A stretch of DNA of 64,000 nt, from positions 124,001-188,000 of the forward strand of contig BNBA01000001.1 in assembly GCA_014654535.1 (NCBI GenBank), read 5' to 3'. Made by a program: the position numbers and the translations under genes. Of this stretch, positions 1-8,566 are shown piece after piece. How positions within the stretch are numbered: position 1 is the first letter of the stretch; each line of letters begins with the position of its first letter. This DNA is from Xanthomonas boreopolis (GTDB taxonomy: Bacteria > Pseudomonadota > Gammaproteobacteria > Xanthomonadales > Xanthomonadaceae). The notes under the pieces are model-generated. The model was not told the origin of the DNA. It saw nothing but the letters and a program-made list of their open reading frames with translations, and searched no databases.

Positions 1-987
1 CGTGCCGAGCCTGCTGGCCACCGCGACCAGCAGGGCATCGCCGGCCTGGTGCCCGTAGGCGTCGTTGATCGCCTTGAAGCCGTCCAGGTCCAGGAACATC
101 ACCGCGAACCGGCGGCGCCGTCGCTGCGCCCGCTCGAGCCCCTGCTGGATCCGGTCCTGCAGCAGCAGCCGGTTGGGCAACCGGGTCAGCGAGTCGTGCA
201 GCGCGGCCTGTTCCAGCTCCCGGTTGGCGGCGGCAAGCGAGCTGGCCAGCAGTTCCGTGCGCTGCTGGAAGTGACGGTCGAGCACCGACACGCCCAGCGC
301 CATCGCGGTCACGCCCAGCGTCACCACGACCACCAGCACCGCCAGCCACTGCACCGGCATGCCGCCGTCGCGCGCGGCGCCGCAGATGCTTTCGGGCGGG
401 AACCGGGCCGCGGCCATGCCGGTGTAGTGCATGCCGACGATCGCCAGGCCCATCACCAGCGCCGCCAGCGGCTGCACCACGTAGCGGCGGTGCCCGCTGC
501 GCAGGCGGAACGCGATCCACAGCGCCGCGGCCGAGGCGGCGATCGCGATCGCCAGCGACAGCGCGAACCAGCCAGGGTGGTAGTCGATGCCGGGCTGCAT
601 CCGCATCGCGGCCATGCCCAGGTAATGCATCGCGGCGATGCCCAGCCCCATCAGCAGGGCGCCGGCCGCCAGCCGCGGGTAGGGCAGTTCGCGGCGCGAC
701 ACCAGCCAGAGCGCGAAGGCCGAGGCGAGCACCGAGACCACCATCGAGTACAGGGTGAGCCCCAGGTCGTATCCGAGCGGGACCGGCAGGCTGAAGGCGA
801 GCATGCCGATGAAATGCATCGACCAGACCCCGAAACCCATCGCCAGCGCGCCGCCGGCCAGCCACCAGCCGGCCGCCCGGCCGCGCGTGGCCGAAACCCG
901 GCCGGCCATGTCCAACGCGGTATAGGAGGCCAGGACGGCTACGGCGAGCGAGATCGCCACCAGCCATTCGTTGTAGCTGCCCTGCAT
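1..987 (-). CDS. MHYT-GGDEF membrane diguanylate cyclase (partial, 3' end cut)
   Basis: Predicted integral membrane sensor joined to a diguanylate cyclase domain; makes c-di-GMP if the unseen catalytic part is intact. 329 codons are visible. The N-terminal half holds three MHYT-type repeats (MHFIGM near residue 57, MHYLGM near 120, MHYTGM near 186) among about seven hydrophobic helices, the usual MHYT sensor thought to bind metal or a diatomic gas. From about residue 260 a GGDEF domain begins (DSLTRLPNRLLLQDRI, then FLDLDGFKAINDAYGH), but the window ends before the GGDEF signature, so activity cannot be judged. It lies downstream of fliR on the same strand, separated by 269 nt containing a short inverted repeat pair. 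Start ATG chosen as the first Met before the first helix; no strong Shine-Dalgarno is visible. Family assignment is secure, signal and output are not. Confidence 0.9.
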   Translation of the reverse strand, partial: MQGSYNEWLVAISLAVAVLASYTALDMAGRVSATRGRAAGWWLAGGALAMGFGVWSMHFIGMLAFSLPVPLGYDLGLTLYSMVVSVLASAFALWLVSRRELPYPRLAAGALLMGLGIAAMHYLGMAAMRMQPGIDYHPGWFALSLAIAIAASAAALWIAFRLRSGHRRYVVQPLAALVMGLAIVGMHYTGMAAARFPPESICGAARDGGMPVQWLAVLVVVVTLGVTAMALGVSVLDRHFQQRTELLASSLAAANRELEQAALHDSLTRLPNRLLLQDRIQQGLERAQRRRRRFAVMFLDLDGFKAINDAYGHQAGDALLVAVASRLGT

Positions 988-1101
988 GTAAGGCCCGGGA
1001 GGAAAGAGCAGAAGTGCCCTGGCGATAGCGGCCGCGTTCGAGCGGACTTGAGCGTGGCGGCCGCAGGTCGGGGCGGCAGGGCGGTCGCTTCACGGGGGGT
1101 G

Positions 1102-1228
1102 CTCCAGTCCCGGCGGGAGTTGCCGGCGCTGCCCGGGTGGTCATGCCAGCGGGCAGGCGCGGTATCGGCCTTCGGTCCCAACGGAAATCCTTGGCCGCCG
1201 TTCGCGGGCAGCCCCGTCGGGACTGGAG
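1102..1228. repeat. Inverted pair of short REP-like units
   Basis: CTCCAGTCCCGGCGGG at 1102-1117 is matched in inverted orientation by CCCGTCGGGACTGGAG at 1213-1228 (15 of 16 positions). Both lie in the gap between fliR and the MHYT-GGDEF gene. A related GGGACTGAAGTCCC core occurs at 45863-45876. This looks like a dispersed intergenic palindrome family; function unknown. Confidence 0.55.
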
Positions 1229-1256
1229 TCCCTCCCGTGGGGGGCCTGGGCTGGCG

Positions 1257-2048
1257 TCAGCCGCCGAGCTGGCGCGCCGCATCGAAGGCGGCGTCGAACA
1301 TGCGCTGTACCGGCGCGGACATCTCGCCGGCCAGCATCGCCAGCAGGAACAGTCCCAGCAGCAGCGAGACCGGCAGGCCGAGCTGGATCGGGTTCAGTGC
1401 GGGCGCGGCCCGCGACAGCGCGCCGAAGGCCAGGTTGACCGCCAGCATCGCCACGATCATCGGCAGCGCCAGCGTGAGCCCGCCGCGCAGCACGTGCAGG
1501 AAGAAAGTGGGCGCGACCTCGGCGAAGGCATGCACGTCGGGCAGCGCGGTGCCGATCGGCAACGCCTTGTAGCTGTCCACCAGCAGCGCCACCAAGGCCA
1601 GGTGGCCGTTGGCGGCGAAGAACAACAGGCCGAAGCCGATGTAGAACCACTGCGACACCACGCCCGAGGTGACGCCGCGCAGCGGATCCGACATCTGCGC
1701 GAACGACAGGCCCATGCTCTGGGAAATCATTTCGCCGGCCAGCGCACCGGCCTCGAAGATCAGCCGCAGCATGAAACCCATCGACGCACCGATCGCCAGC
1801 TCGCGCGCGATGCCCAGCACCGCGGCCGCATCGAATCCGTTCCACTCCGGGACCGGTGGCAGGATCGGCGCCAGCGCCATGGCCAGCGTGCCCGCGAGCA
1901 CCACGCGTATCCGCGCCGGCAACGCGCGGGTGCCGATCAGCGGCATCGCCGCGAGCAGCGCCCCGATGCGCAGCATGGTCCACAGCACCGTACCGATCAT
2001 CGCGAAGGCCTGCTGGCCGTCGATCACCATTTGGGTGGCGGCGTCCAT
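1257..2048 (-). CDS. fliR: Flagellar export gate protein FliR
   Basis: Inner-membrane component of the flagellar type III export gate, packing with FliP and FliQ. The 263-residue product has the FliR pattern of about six hydrophobic segments, with family-typical stretches such as PLIGTRALPARIRVVLAG near the N terminus, GEMISQSMGLSFAQMSDP in the middle and PVSLLLGLFLLAMLAGEM near the C terminus. Start: MDAATQMV at 2048 is preferred over the open extension to 2135, because that extension runs through an inverted-repeat element and reads as non-protein. A second Met six residues later is possible. It is the last fli gene of the minus-strand fliL-R operon; the 197-nt gap to fliQ is occupied by a 32-bp inverted repeat. 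Confidence 0.95.
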   Translation of the reverse strand: MDAATQMVIDGQQAFAMIGTVLWTMLRIGALLAAMPLIGTRALPARIRVVLAGTLAMALAPILPPVPEWNGFDAAAVLGIARELAIGASMGFMLRLIFEAGALAGEMISQSMGLSFAQMSDPLRGVTSGVVSQWFYIGFGLLFFAANGHLALVALLVDSYKALPIGTALPDVHAFAEVAPTFFLHVLRGGLTLALPMIVAMLAVNLAFGALSRAAPALNPIQLGLPVSLLLGLFLLAMLAGEMSAPVQRMFDAAFDAARQLGG

Positions 2049-2078
2049 CAGTGCGGCTCGCACTGCACGACAATGGCA

Positions 2079-2216
2079 ATACCGTCGTCCCCGCGCAGGC
2101 GGGGACCCAGCGACTTGCGCGAAACCCGTCCGCAATCGTGGTTCATGCGTTCAACCGGCCTTTGCGCCATCTGCTCGAAAGCCACTGGGTCCCCGCCTGC
2201 GCGGGGACGACGGTAT
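2079..2216. repeat. 32-bp perfect inverted repeat (REP/MITE-like) between fliQ and fliR
   Basis: Arms 2079-2110 and 2185-2216 are perfect reverse complements over 32 nt, separated by a 74-nt spacer. Each arm carries its own small palindrome (GTCCCCGCGCAGGCGGGGAC). It sits inside the fliQRS-strand transcription unit, so it would form a strong hairpin in mRNA and could stabilise or attenuate the upstream message. It resembles dispersed intergenic palindromes of Xanthomonadaceae; no transposase is present. Confidence 0.85.
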
Positions 2217-2245
2217 CAACGCGCGATAGCGGCATTGCCATCCCG

Positions 2246-2515
2246 CTACCCGATCAAATGCGGGATGCGCTGGAACAGCATCGTGGTGTACTCGACCAGG
2301 TGCGCCAGCAGCATCGAGCCGGTGGCGAACAGCAGGACCGTCAGCGCGACCGCCTTGGAGACGAAGGCGATGGTCGGTTCGTTGAGCTGGGTCGCGGCCT
2401 GCACGATGCCGACGACGATGCCGACCACCAGGATGGCGAGCAGGATCGGGCCGGCGATCCACAGCACGGTGACCAGCCCGCCGCGGAGCTCGGTGAGAGC
2501 GATTTCGGGACTCAT
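2246..2515 (-). CDS. fliQ: Flagellar export gate protein FliQ
   Basis: Small inner-membrane subunit of the flagellar type III export gate. At 89 residues it matches the usual FliQ size and shows two long transmembrane helices (about 16-39, GGLVTVLWIAGPILLAILVV, and about 52-75) separated by the conserved AATQLNEPTIAFVSK loop typical of FliQ/EscS proteins. The start MSPEIALTELRG resembles family N termini. It follows fliP by 66 nt of G-rich sequence (TTCGGGACTCGGGATGGG type) and precedes fliR. Confidence 0.96.
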   Translation of the reverse strand: MSPEIALTELRGGLVTVLWIAGPILLAILVVGIVVGIVQAATQLNEPTIAFVSKAVALTVLLFATGSMLLAHLVEYTTMLFQRIPHLIG

Positions 2516-2581
2516 GGTTCGGGACTCGGGATGGGAAACCCGGGAAGGACGAGCCGCCGGGTCGTGCCCGGGGCCGCGGCC

Positions 2582-3439
2582 TCACACCGCATTGAAACTG
2601 GCCGCCAACGTGCCGACCACAAGCACCCAGCCGTCCACCAGCACGAACAGCAGGATCTTGAACGGGGCCGACACCAGCATCGGCGACATCATCATCATGC
2701 CCATCGACATCAGCACGCTGGCCACGACCAGGTCGATGATCACGAAGGGGATGAAGATCAGGAAGCCGATCTCGAAGGCGGTCTTCAGCTCGCTGGTGAC
2801 GAACGAGGCGACCAGCACCGGGAACGGCACCGCGTCCGGGCCGGCGTACTTGCCGTCGCCGGCCATGCCGGCGAAGGTCATCAGGTCGGTCTCGCGCACC
2901 TGCGCCAGCATGAAGGCGCGCAGCGGCTGGGTGGTCAGCGTCCAGGCGGTCTGGAAGTCGATCCGGCCGTCGAGGTAGGGCTGCAGGCCGGCGCTCCACA
3001 TCTTCTGCCACACCGGCATCATCACCAGCGCGGTCAGGAACAGCGCCAGGCCCAGCAGCACCTGGTTGGACGGGGTCTGGCCGGTGCCCAGCGCCTGCCG
3101 CAGCAGGCCGAGCACGATGGTGATGCGGGTGAACGCGGTCAGCACCAGCAGCATCGACGGCAGCAGGGTGATCGCCGTCATCAGCAGCAGCGTCTGCAGC
3201 GGCAGGCTCACCGGCTGGTTGCCGATGCGCCCGACGTTGACGTTGGGCAGCGAAGGTATCTGGTTGGCGCCGGCCGCCGGCGCGGGTTCGATCGAGGCCG
3301 GCTGCGCAGCGGCCGCCGCGGCCTGCGCCATCGCCGGTACGGCCGCCGGGGCCGCCATCGCGGCGGACGCCAGCATCGTTGCCAACAGGATCAGCACCAG
3401 CCTGAGGCTGCGCCTCCAACGGTTCCAGCGGAGCAGCAT
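2582..3439 (-). CDS. fliP: Flagellar export gate protein FliP
   Basis: Core subunit of the flagellar type III export gate, inserted in the inner membrane with FliQ and FliR. The 285-residue product begins with a hydrophobic signal segment (about 10-29), then an Ala/Pro-rich linker (about 29-65) longer than in enteric FliP. Conserved FliP stretches follow: LLLMTAITLLPSMLLVLTAF, RQALGTGQTPSNQVLLGLAL, FVTSELKTAFEIGFLIFIPF and a C-terminal helix ending FNAV. It starts one nucleotide after the fliO stop, so translation is almost certainly coupled. Sure of identity; the extra linker is the only departure from the standard form. Confidence 0.97.
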   Translation of the reverse strand: MLLRWNRWRRSLRLVLILLATMLASAAMAAPAAVPAMAQAAAAAAQPASIEPAPAAGANQIPSLPNVNVGRIGNQPVSLPLQTLLLMTAITLLPSMLLVLTAFTRITIVLGLLRQALGTGQTPSNQVLLGLALFLTALVMMPVWQKMWSAGLQPYLDGRIDFQTAWTLTTQPLRAFMLAQVRETDLMTFAGMAGDGKYAGPDAVPFPVLVASFVTSELKTAFEIGFLIFIPFVIIDLVVASVLMSMGMMMMSPMLVSAPFKILLFVLVDGWVLVVGTLAASFNAV

Positions 3440-3440
3440 G

Positions 3441-3848
3441 TCAGGAATCCTTGCGCAGCTTCTGCGACAGCAGGCGCGCGAAATCGGGGAGTCGTTTCAG
3501 GTCCGGCAGCGCCGGGGCCGGGGCCTGCGGCAACGGCTCGGGCAGGGTGTGCAACGTGCGGATGCCGCCCGCGGCGACGCCCAGCAGCAACTGCTCGCCG
3601 TTGACCTCGACGACCACCACGCGTTCCTTCGGGCCGAGCGGCAGGCTGGCGACCAGCTTCAGGCCGGCGGCGGGACGGAAGCCGCTGCCGGGCATGCGCT
3701 TGAGCAGCCAGCCGAGGCCGACGATCAGGCCCAGCACCAGCAGCAGCGCGAACACCGCGCCGAACACGCCGGGCGAGGACGGCGCCTGGCTGCCGACCTT
3801 CGCCGCCTGGGCGCCGGTCGCCACCGTGGCCAGGAGCCATGCGCTCAC
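3441..3848 (-). CDS. fliO: Flagellar biosynthesis protein FliO
   Basis: Membrane protein that assists FliP assembly in the export gate. The 135-residue product has a hydrophobic N terminus (probable signal), then one transmembrane helix (FGAVFALLLVLGLIVGLGWL) and a cytoplasmic FliO domain containing KLVASLPLGPKERVVVVEV, the family signature. Start: GTG at 3848 overlaps the fliN stop as GTGA, giving tight coupling; the longer open frame upstream runs inside fliN and has no FliO character. Stop is one base before the fliP start. Confidence 0.92.
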   Translation of the reverse strand: MSAWLLATVATGAQAAKVGSQAPSSPGVFGAVFALLLVLGLIVGLGWLLKRMPGSGFRPAAGLKLVASLPLGPKERVVVVEVNGEQLLLGVAAGGIRTLHTLPEPLPQAPAPALPDLKRLPDFARLLSQKLRKDS

Positions 3849-4174
3849 CGCAGCCTCCGGATGCGCTCGCTCGGGCTGACCACGTCGGTCAGGCGGATGC
3901 CGAAGCGGTCGTTGATGACGACCACCTCGCCGTGCGCGATGAGCGTGCCGTTGACGTACACGTCCAGCGGCTCGCCCGCGCCGCGGTCCAGTTCCACCAC
4001 CGAGCCCTGGTTGAGCTGCAGCAGGTTGCGGATCGGGATGCGCGCGCGGCCGACTTCCAGCGACAGCGTCACCGGCACGTCCAGGATCACGTCCAGGTTG
4101 AGGTCGGCCGCGGCCGGGTCGTGCTCGGCCTGGAGGTTGTCGAACTGCGCCGCGGGCGCTTCGGTATGGTTCAT
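3845..4174 (-). CDS. fliN: Flagellar motor switch protein FliN
   Basis: C-ring protein that, with FliM and FliG, sets rotation direction and helps dock export substrates. The 109-residue product has a short acidic N terminus and a SpoA (surface presentation) domain from about residue 32: LDVILDVPVTLSLEVGRARI, LLQLNQGSVVELDRGAGEPL, INDRFGIRLTDVVSP. Start MNHTEAP at 4174 overlaps the fliM stop by four bases (ATGA); its own stop overlaps the fliO start. Length and motifs are standard. Confidence 0.97.
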   Translation of the reverse strand: MNHTEAPAAQFDNLQAEHDPAAADLNLDVILDVPVTLSLEVGRARIPIRNLLQLNQGSVVELDRGAGEPLDVYVNGTLIAHGEVVVINDRFGIRLTDVVSPSERIRRLR

Positions 4175-5187
4175 GGCAGGGAGTCCTGTGGAACGGCGGC
4201 ACGCGCCGGGGCAGTGGCGGCGGGCGGTTTCACCGCGGTGATCTTCACGGCGTTGTTGCCGTTGGCGACGCCGAATTCGCCGGTGAACACGGGGATGTCC
4301 TCCACGCACAGCGGCACCTGCGCGGGCAGCTCGATCGGCAGGATGTCGCCGACCTTCAGCCGGGTGAGCTGGCGCAGGCTGATGCGCTTGCTGGCCAGCA
4401 CGCTGGAGAGGGTGACCTCGGCGATGTCGAGCTGCTCGCGCAGCGACACGTTCCAGCTCTCGTCGCGGTCGTTGCGGTCGCTCTGGATGCCGGCGTCGAG
4501 CACGTCGCGGATCGGCTCCAGCATCGAGTAGGGCAAGGTGACGTGGATCTCGCCGCCGCCGCCTTCCAGCTCGACGTGGAAGCGGCAGACCACCACGTAC
4601 TCGCGCGGCGTCACGATGTTGGCGAAGTGCGGGTTGATCTCCGAGTTGATGTACTCGAAGTCCACGTCCATCACCGGGGCCCAGGCTTCCTTCAGGTCGG
4701 CGAAGGTCTGCTTGAGCAGCAACTGGATCACCCGCATTTCGGTGGCGGTGAACTCGCGACCCTCGATGCGGGTGGGGTAGCGGCCGTCGCCGCCGAAGAA
4801 GTTGTCGACCACGGTGAACACCAGGGTCGGCTCGAACACGATCAGGCCGGTGCCGCGCAGCGGCTTGAAGCGGATCAGGTTGAGGTTGGTCGGCACGTAC
4901 AGCGAGTGCATGTACTCGTTGAACTTGATCAGGTCGATGCCGCGCACCGACAGGTCGGCCGAACGCCGGATCAGGTTGAACAGGCCGATCCGCCACAGGC
5001 GCGCGAAGCGCTCGTTGACCATCTCCAGGGTCGGCATGCGGCCGCGAATGATCCGGTCCTGGCTGGACAGGTCGTACGGCCGGGCCTCGCCCGGGGCAGG
5101 CTCCGGCTCGGTGCTGACCGCGCCGGAATCGACGCCGTGCAGCAGGGCGTCGATCTCGTCCTGGGAAAGCAGGTCGTTGATGCTCAT
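4171..5187 (-). CDS. fliM: Flagellar motor switch protein FliM
   Basis: Central C-ring protein; binds CheY-P at its N terminus and FliG/FliN through the rest. The 338-residue product starts with the CheY-binding motif (LLSQDEIDALLHGV, residues 5-18). It continues with the CheC-like middle domain (FARLWRIGLFNLIRRSADL, then NPHFANIVTPREYVVVCRFH) and ends with the SpoA domain (SLRQLTRLKVGDILPIELP). The start overlaps the fliL stop by one base (5187). C-terminal 20 residues are an Ala/Pro-rich tail. Full-length and apparently functional. Confidence 0.98.
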   Translation of the reverse strand: MSINDLLSQDEIDALLHGVDSGAVSTEPEPAPGEARPYDLSSQDRIIRGRMPTLEMVNERFARLWRIGLFNLIRRSADLSVRGIDLIKFNEYMHSLYVPTNLNLIRFKPLRGTGLIVFEPTLVFTVVDNFFGGDGRYPTRIEGREFTATEMRVIQLLLKQTFADLKEAWAPVMDVDFEYINSEINPHFANIVTPREYVVVCRFHVELEGGGGEIHVTLPYSMLEPIRDVLDAGIQSDRNDRDESWNVSLREQLDIAEVTLSSVLASKRISLRQLTRLKVGDILPIELPAQVPLCVEDIPVFTGEFGVANGNNAVKITAVKPPAATAPARAAVPQDSLP

Positions 5188-5705
5188 TACTGGGTCACGA
5201 AGCTGGTGAACAGCAGGTCTTCAACGCACTTCTTGCCGGTCTCGGCGGTCATCACCCGCTGCGCCTCGGCCAGCGCGGCCTTCTGCAGCTTCAGCCGCCC
5301 CGCGACGTCGGCGATCTCGGTGGATTGCACGCCCGACAGCAGCATCAGCAGGTGGGCACGGATCGCCGGCGCGTTCTCGACGATGGACTTCATCTGGTCC
5401 GGATTGCGGGTCATCAGCTGGATCTCGACCTGCAGGTAGCGCGGGCCGTCGATCGGCCCGTTGAGATTGACCACGAACGGCGGATCCATCGGGAAGTACT
5501 GCGCCGGCGCCGGCAGCGCGGCGGCTTTCCCGGCGGCCTTGGCCTGGCCGGCCTTGCCGTCCTGCTGGGCGTAGAACCACGCGCCGCCGCCCGCCGCGGC
5601 GGCCGCGACGACAGCCGCCGCGGCGACCAGCACGAGGGTCTTGCCGCTTCCTTTGGGCTTGTCCTGGGCGTCGGTCTTCTTGTTCTTGTCGGCGGCAGTG
5701 GCCAC
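5187..5705 (-). CDS. fliL: Flagellar basal-body associated protein FliL
   Basis: Inner-membrane protein surrounding the stators and tuning motor torque. A Lys-rich cytoplasmic N terminus (KNKKTDAQDKPKGSGK) is followed by one Ala-rich transmembrane helix (about 24-44) and a periplasmic FliL domain (YFPMDPPFVVNLNG, RYLQVEIQLMTRN, then CVEDLLFTSFVTQ at the end). Start: GTG at 5705 is chosen over ATG at 5786 because the sigma54 promoter at 5740-5754 lies between them. The GTG gives a leader of about 23 nt, the same as at fliE, flgB and flgA. First gene of the fliLMNOPQR operon. Confidence 0.93.
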   Translation of the reverse strand: MATAADKNKKTDAQDKPKGSGKTLVLVAAAAVVAAAAAGGGAWFYAQQDGKAGQAKAAGKAAALPAPAQYFPMDPPFVVNLNGPIDGPRYLQVEIQLMTRNPDQMKSIVENAPAIRAHLLMLLSGVQSTEIADVAGRLKLQKAALAEAQRVMTAETGKKCVEDLLFTSFVTQ

Positions 5706-5739
5706 GTGCAGGTTCCGGAAACAGTCTGCCGTGGCGGAT

Positions 5740-5754
5740 GCAATCCGCGTGCCA
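5740..5754 (-). promoter_or_regulatory. Sigma54 promoter of fliLMNOPQR
   Basis: On the minus strand this reads TGGCACG-CGGA-TTGC, a perfect match to the -24/-12 consensus TGGCACG-N4-TTGC. Predicted +1 is near 5728, 23 nt before the fliL GTG. It makes fliL the head of a FleQ/RpoN-dependent operon, separate from the fliE-K operon, and fits with foreign genes lying just upstream. Confidence 0.85.
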
Positions 5755-5831
5755 GCGTCGGCGCGTCGGGTTTCCGGCGTCGCCATGCCCGCCGCCGCGG
5801 GAATGACGGACGACGAGCGGGTGGCCGCGGC

Positions 5832-7121
5832 TCAGCGCCCTTCGACCAGGATCGCGCGGAAATCGTTGACGTTGGTCAGCGTGGGGCCGGTGGCCACGGC
5901 GTCGCCCAGGGCGCCGAAGAAGCCGTGGCCGTCGTTGGCGTCCAGGTGCTCCTTGGGACGCAGGCCCAGCTCCCAGGCGCGGGCCAGGGTGTCCGGGGAC
6001 AGGTAGGCGCCGGCGATCTCCTCCTGGCCGTCCACGCCGTCGGTGTCGCCTGCCAGCGCGTGGATGCCGGGTTGGCCGTCGAGCGCGATGCCCAACGAGA
6101 GCAGGAATTCCACGTTGCGGCCGCCGCGGCCCGGGCCGCGCACGGTGACGGTGGTTTCGCCGCCGCTGATCAGCACGCAGGGGGCGGCCATGGGCTGGCC
6201 ATGGCGCTGCACCTGGCGGGCCAGGGCGGCCAGCACCTTGCCGACCTCGCGCGATTCGCCTTCGATGCTGTCGCTCAACAGGTAAGGGGTGACGCCGGCT
6301 TGACGGGCGACCTCGGCCGCTGCTTCCAGTGCTCGCTGCGGGGTCGCGATGATGTGCGATTGATGGCCGTGCAGGCGCGGATCGTCCGGCTTGACCGATT
6401 CGCCGGCGCCACTTTCCAGCGCGGCCAGGGCGACCGGCGGCAGCGCGATGCCGTAGCGGCGCACGATCGCCAGCGCATCGGCGCAGGTGGTGGGATCGCC
6501 GAGGGTGGGGCCGGAGGCGATGTCCTCGGGGTGGTCGCCGGGGATGTCGGAGATCATCAGCGTCACCACCTTGGCCGGATGGCAGGCGGCGGCCAGGCGC
6601 CCTCCCTTGATCGCGGACAGGTGGCGGCGCACGCAGTTCATCTCGCGGATGGTGGCGCCGGATTTCAGCAGGTCCTGGTTGATGCGCTGCTTGTCCTCCA
6701 GCGTGACGCCTTCGAGCGGCAACGCCAGCAGCGCCGAGCCGCCGCCGGAGATCAGGCACAGCACGGTGTCGTCGGCGCCCAGGCCCTCGACCAGCGCCTT
6801 GATGCGCCGCGCGGCCTGCATGCCGGCCGCGTCCGGCACCGGATGCGCGGCCTGGACGATCTCGATGCGCTCGCACGGCACCTCGTAGCCGTAGCGGGTG
6901 ACCACCAGCCCGTCGAGCGGACCATCCCAGTGGGCTTCGACCGCCTGGGCCATCGCCGCCGAGGCCTTGCCGGCGCCGATCACCACCAGCCGCCCCTTCG
7001 GCGGGGACGGCAGGTAGGCGGGAATGCAGTGGGCCGGCTGGGCGGCGGCGATGGCGGCCCGGAACATGCGCTCGAGCAGCACGCGCTGGGGCGTCGCATG
7101 CCGTGGCGTCGGATCGATCAT
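5832..7121 (-). CDS. Glycerate 2-kinase (MOFRL family, GckA/TtuD type)
   Basis: Predicted cytosolic kinase phosphorylating D-glycerate to 2-phosphoglycerate, feeding glycerate into lower glycolysis. The 429-residue protein shows the DUF4147 N-terminal domain with the nucleotide-side GLY-rich motifs VVIGAGKASAAMAQAVE and CLISGGGSALL. It also has the MOFRL-domain signature VLISGGETTVTVRGPGRGGR and the catalytic-region sequence LAGDTDGVDGQEEIAGAY. Length matches the family (about 420). It is the second gene of a two-gene unit with the MFS carrier (22-nt gap) and has a GGGAG ribosome site. Not a flagellar gene; its position between fliK and fliL suggests insertion or rearrangement. Alternative name: hydroxypyruvate reductase TtuD, a common misannotation of this family. 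Confidence 0.9.
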   Translation of the reverse strand: MIDPTPRHATPQRVLLERMFRAAIAAAQPAHCIPAYLPSPPKGRLVVIGAGKASAAMAQAVEAHWDGPLDGLVVTRYGYEVPCERIEIVQAAHPVPDAAGMQAARRIKALVEGLGADDTVLCLISGGGSALLALPLEGVTLEDKQRINQDLLKSGATIREMNCVRRHLSAIKGGRLAAACHPAKVVTLMISDIPGDHPEDIASGPTLGDPTTCADALAIVRRYGIALPPVALAALESGAGESVKPDDPRLHGHQSHIIATPQRALEAAAEVARQAGVTPYLLSDSIEGESREVGKVLAALARQVQRHGQPMAAPCVLISGGETTVTVRGPGRGGRNVEFLLSLGIALDGQPGIHALAGDTDGVDGQEEIAGAYLSPDTLARAWELGLRPKEHLDANDGHGFFGALGDAVATGPTLTNVNDFRAILVEGR

Positions 7122-7143
7122 GGTGGCAGGCGCTCCCGGTGGT

Positions 7144-8472
7144 TCAACGGTTGACGGTCTTGGCCGGCACGCGCAGCACCAGCAATGCGCCCAGCAGCAA
7201 TACGGCCGAGAGTATGTACAACGCTACGTCGGTGCCGCCGGTGGCGTCCTTGATCCAGCCCACCAGGAACGGGCTGACGAACCCGGCGACCTGGCCCAGC
7301 GAGTTGATCAGCGCCAGCCCGCCGGCGGCGGCCGCGCTGCCGAGGAAGGCGGTAGGCAGCGGCCAGAACATCGGCAGGCCCGACAGCGCGCCCATGGTGG
7401 CCAAGGACAGGCCGACGATGGCGAGCACGGCATTGCCGTCGGCCTGGGTGGCGAGCATCAACCCGCACAGGCCCATCAGCAGCGGACCGCTCAGGTGCCA
7501 GCGCCGTTCCTTGCGCGCATCGGCCGAACGCCCCACCCAGATCATGAACAGGCATGCGCAGAAGTACGGGATGGCGCTCACCCAGCCGACCGCCAACGGG
7601 CTCTGGAAGCCCAGCGACTTGACGATGGTGGGCAGCCAGAAGTTGATCGCGTACACGCCCATCTGGATGCAGAAGTACACCAGCCCCAGCATCCACACGC
7701 TGCCGTTGCGCAGCACGCTGGCGAAGGAATCGGTCGATTGCGTGGCCTGGCGGCGCTGGCGCTCGTCCTCGGCGAGTTCGGCCAGCAGCAGGCGTTTCTC
7801 GTCCGGGCGCAGCCAGTTGGCCTTCTCGATGCCATCGTTCAGCAGCATGTAGACCAGCACGCCCAGCGCCACCGTGGGCAGGCCCTGCAGCAGGAACATC
7901 CACTGCCAGCCGTCCAGGCCGTGGTGGCCGGCGAAGGTCTCCATCATCCAGCCCGAGAGCGGGCTGCCGAGCACGCCGGAGATCGGGATCGCCGACATGA
8001 ACAGGCCCATCACCCGGCCGCGCCGCGAGGACGGGAACCACTGCGTGAAGTACAGCACGATGCCCGGGAAGAAACCCGCCTCGAACACGCCGGTGACGAA
8101 GCGCAGCACGTAGAACTCGAGCGGCGTGCTGACGAACATCAGCGCCGCCGATGCCGCGCCCCAGGCCACCATCAGCGTGCCGATCACCTTCCGCGCGCCG
8201 AGCCGGTGCAGCAGCAGGTTCGCCGGCACGCCGCTGAGCACGTAGCCGATGAAGAAGATGCCCGCGCCCAGGCCGTACACCGTCTCGCTCCATTGCAGCG
8301 CGTCGAGCATCTGCAACTTGGCGAAACCGACGTTGACCCGGTCCAGGTAGTTGAACAGGTAACAGACGAAGATGAAGGGGATCAGCCTCAGGGTGATCTT
8401 CCCGTAGGCCGCGTCGAGCGTTGCCGGGTCGGCCGGCCGCGACGTGCCGACACCCTCCTCGCGGATGTGCAT
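7144..8472 (-). CDS. MFS transporter, anion:cation symporter family (glucarate/glycerate-type)
   Basis: Predicted 12-helix major facilitator carrier of the ACS family (GudP/GarP/ExuT-like), probably importing a sugar acid or glycerate with H+. The 442-residue product has a cytoplasmic N terminus, the ACS signature FNYLDRVNVGFAKLQM in helix 1, the LGARKVIG loop 2-3 motif, and VTGVFEAGFFPGIVLYF typical of GudP relatives. The C-terminal half starts at SVWMLGLVYFCIQMG. Start: MHIREEG at 8472 is preceded by GGGAGGAG eight bases upstream and is preferred over open frame further out. It is divergent from the CdaR-type regulator and co-directional with the glycerate kinase, so the likely substrate is glycerate, tartrate or a related acid. 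Substrate is inference. Confidence 0.88.
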   Translation of the reverse strand: MHIREEGVGTSRPADPATLDAAYGKITLRLIPFIFVCYLFNYLDRVNVGFAKLQMLDALQWSETVYGLGAGIFFIGYVLSGVPANLLLHRLGARKVIGTLMVAWGAASAALMFVSTPLEFYVLRFVTGVFEAGFFPGIVLYFTQWFPSSRRGRVMGLFMSAIPISGVLGSPLSGWMMETFAGHHGLDGWQWMFLLQGLPTVALGVLVYMLLNDGIEKANWLRPDEKRLLLAELAEDERQRRQATQSTDSFASVLRNGSVWMLGLVYFCIQMGVYAINFWLPTIVKSLGFQSPLAVGWVSAIPYFCACLFMIWVGRSADARKERRWHLSGPLLMGLCGLMLATQADGNAVLAIVGLSLATMGALSGLPMFWPLPTAFLGSAAAAGGLALINSLGQVAGFVSPFLVGWIKDATGGTDVALYILSAVLLLGALLVLRVPAKTVNR

Positions 8473-8566
8473 GGTGGTCTCCTCCCAGAGAATGTGCCGC
8501 CCGGTCCGGATGGCGGGGCGGGCACGGGCCATCATAGGGAGGATGGCCGGCGCCTCCATCGGTCGC

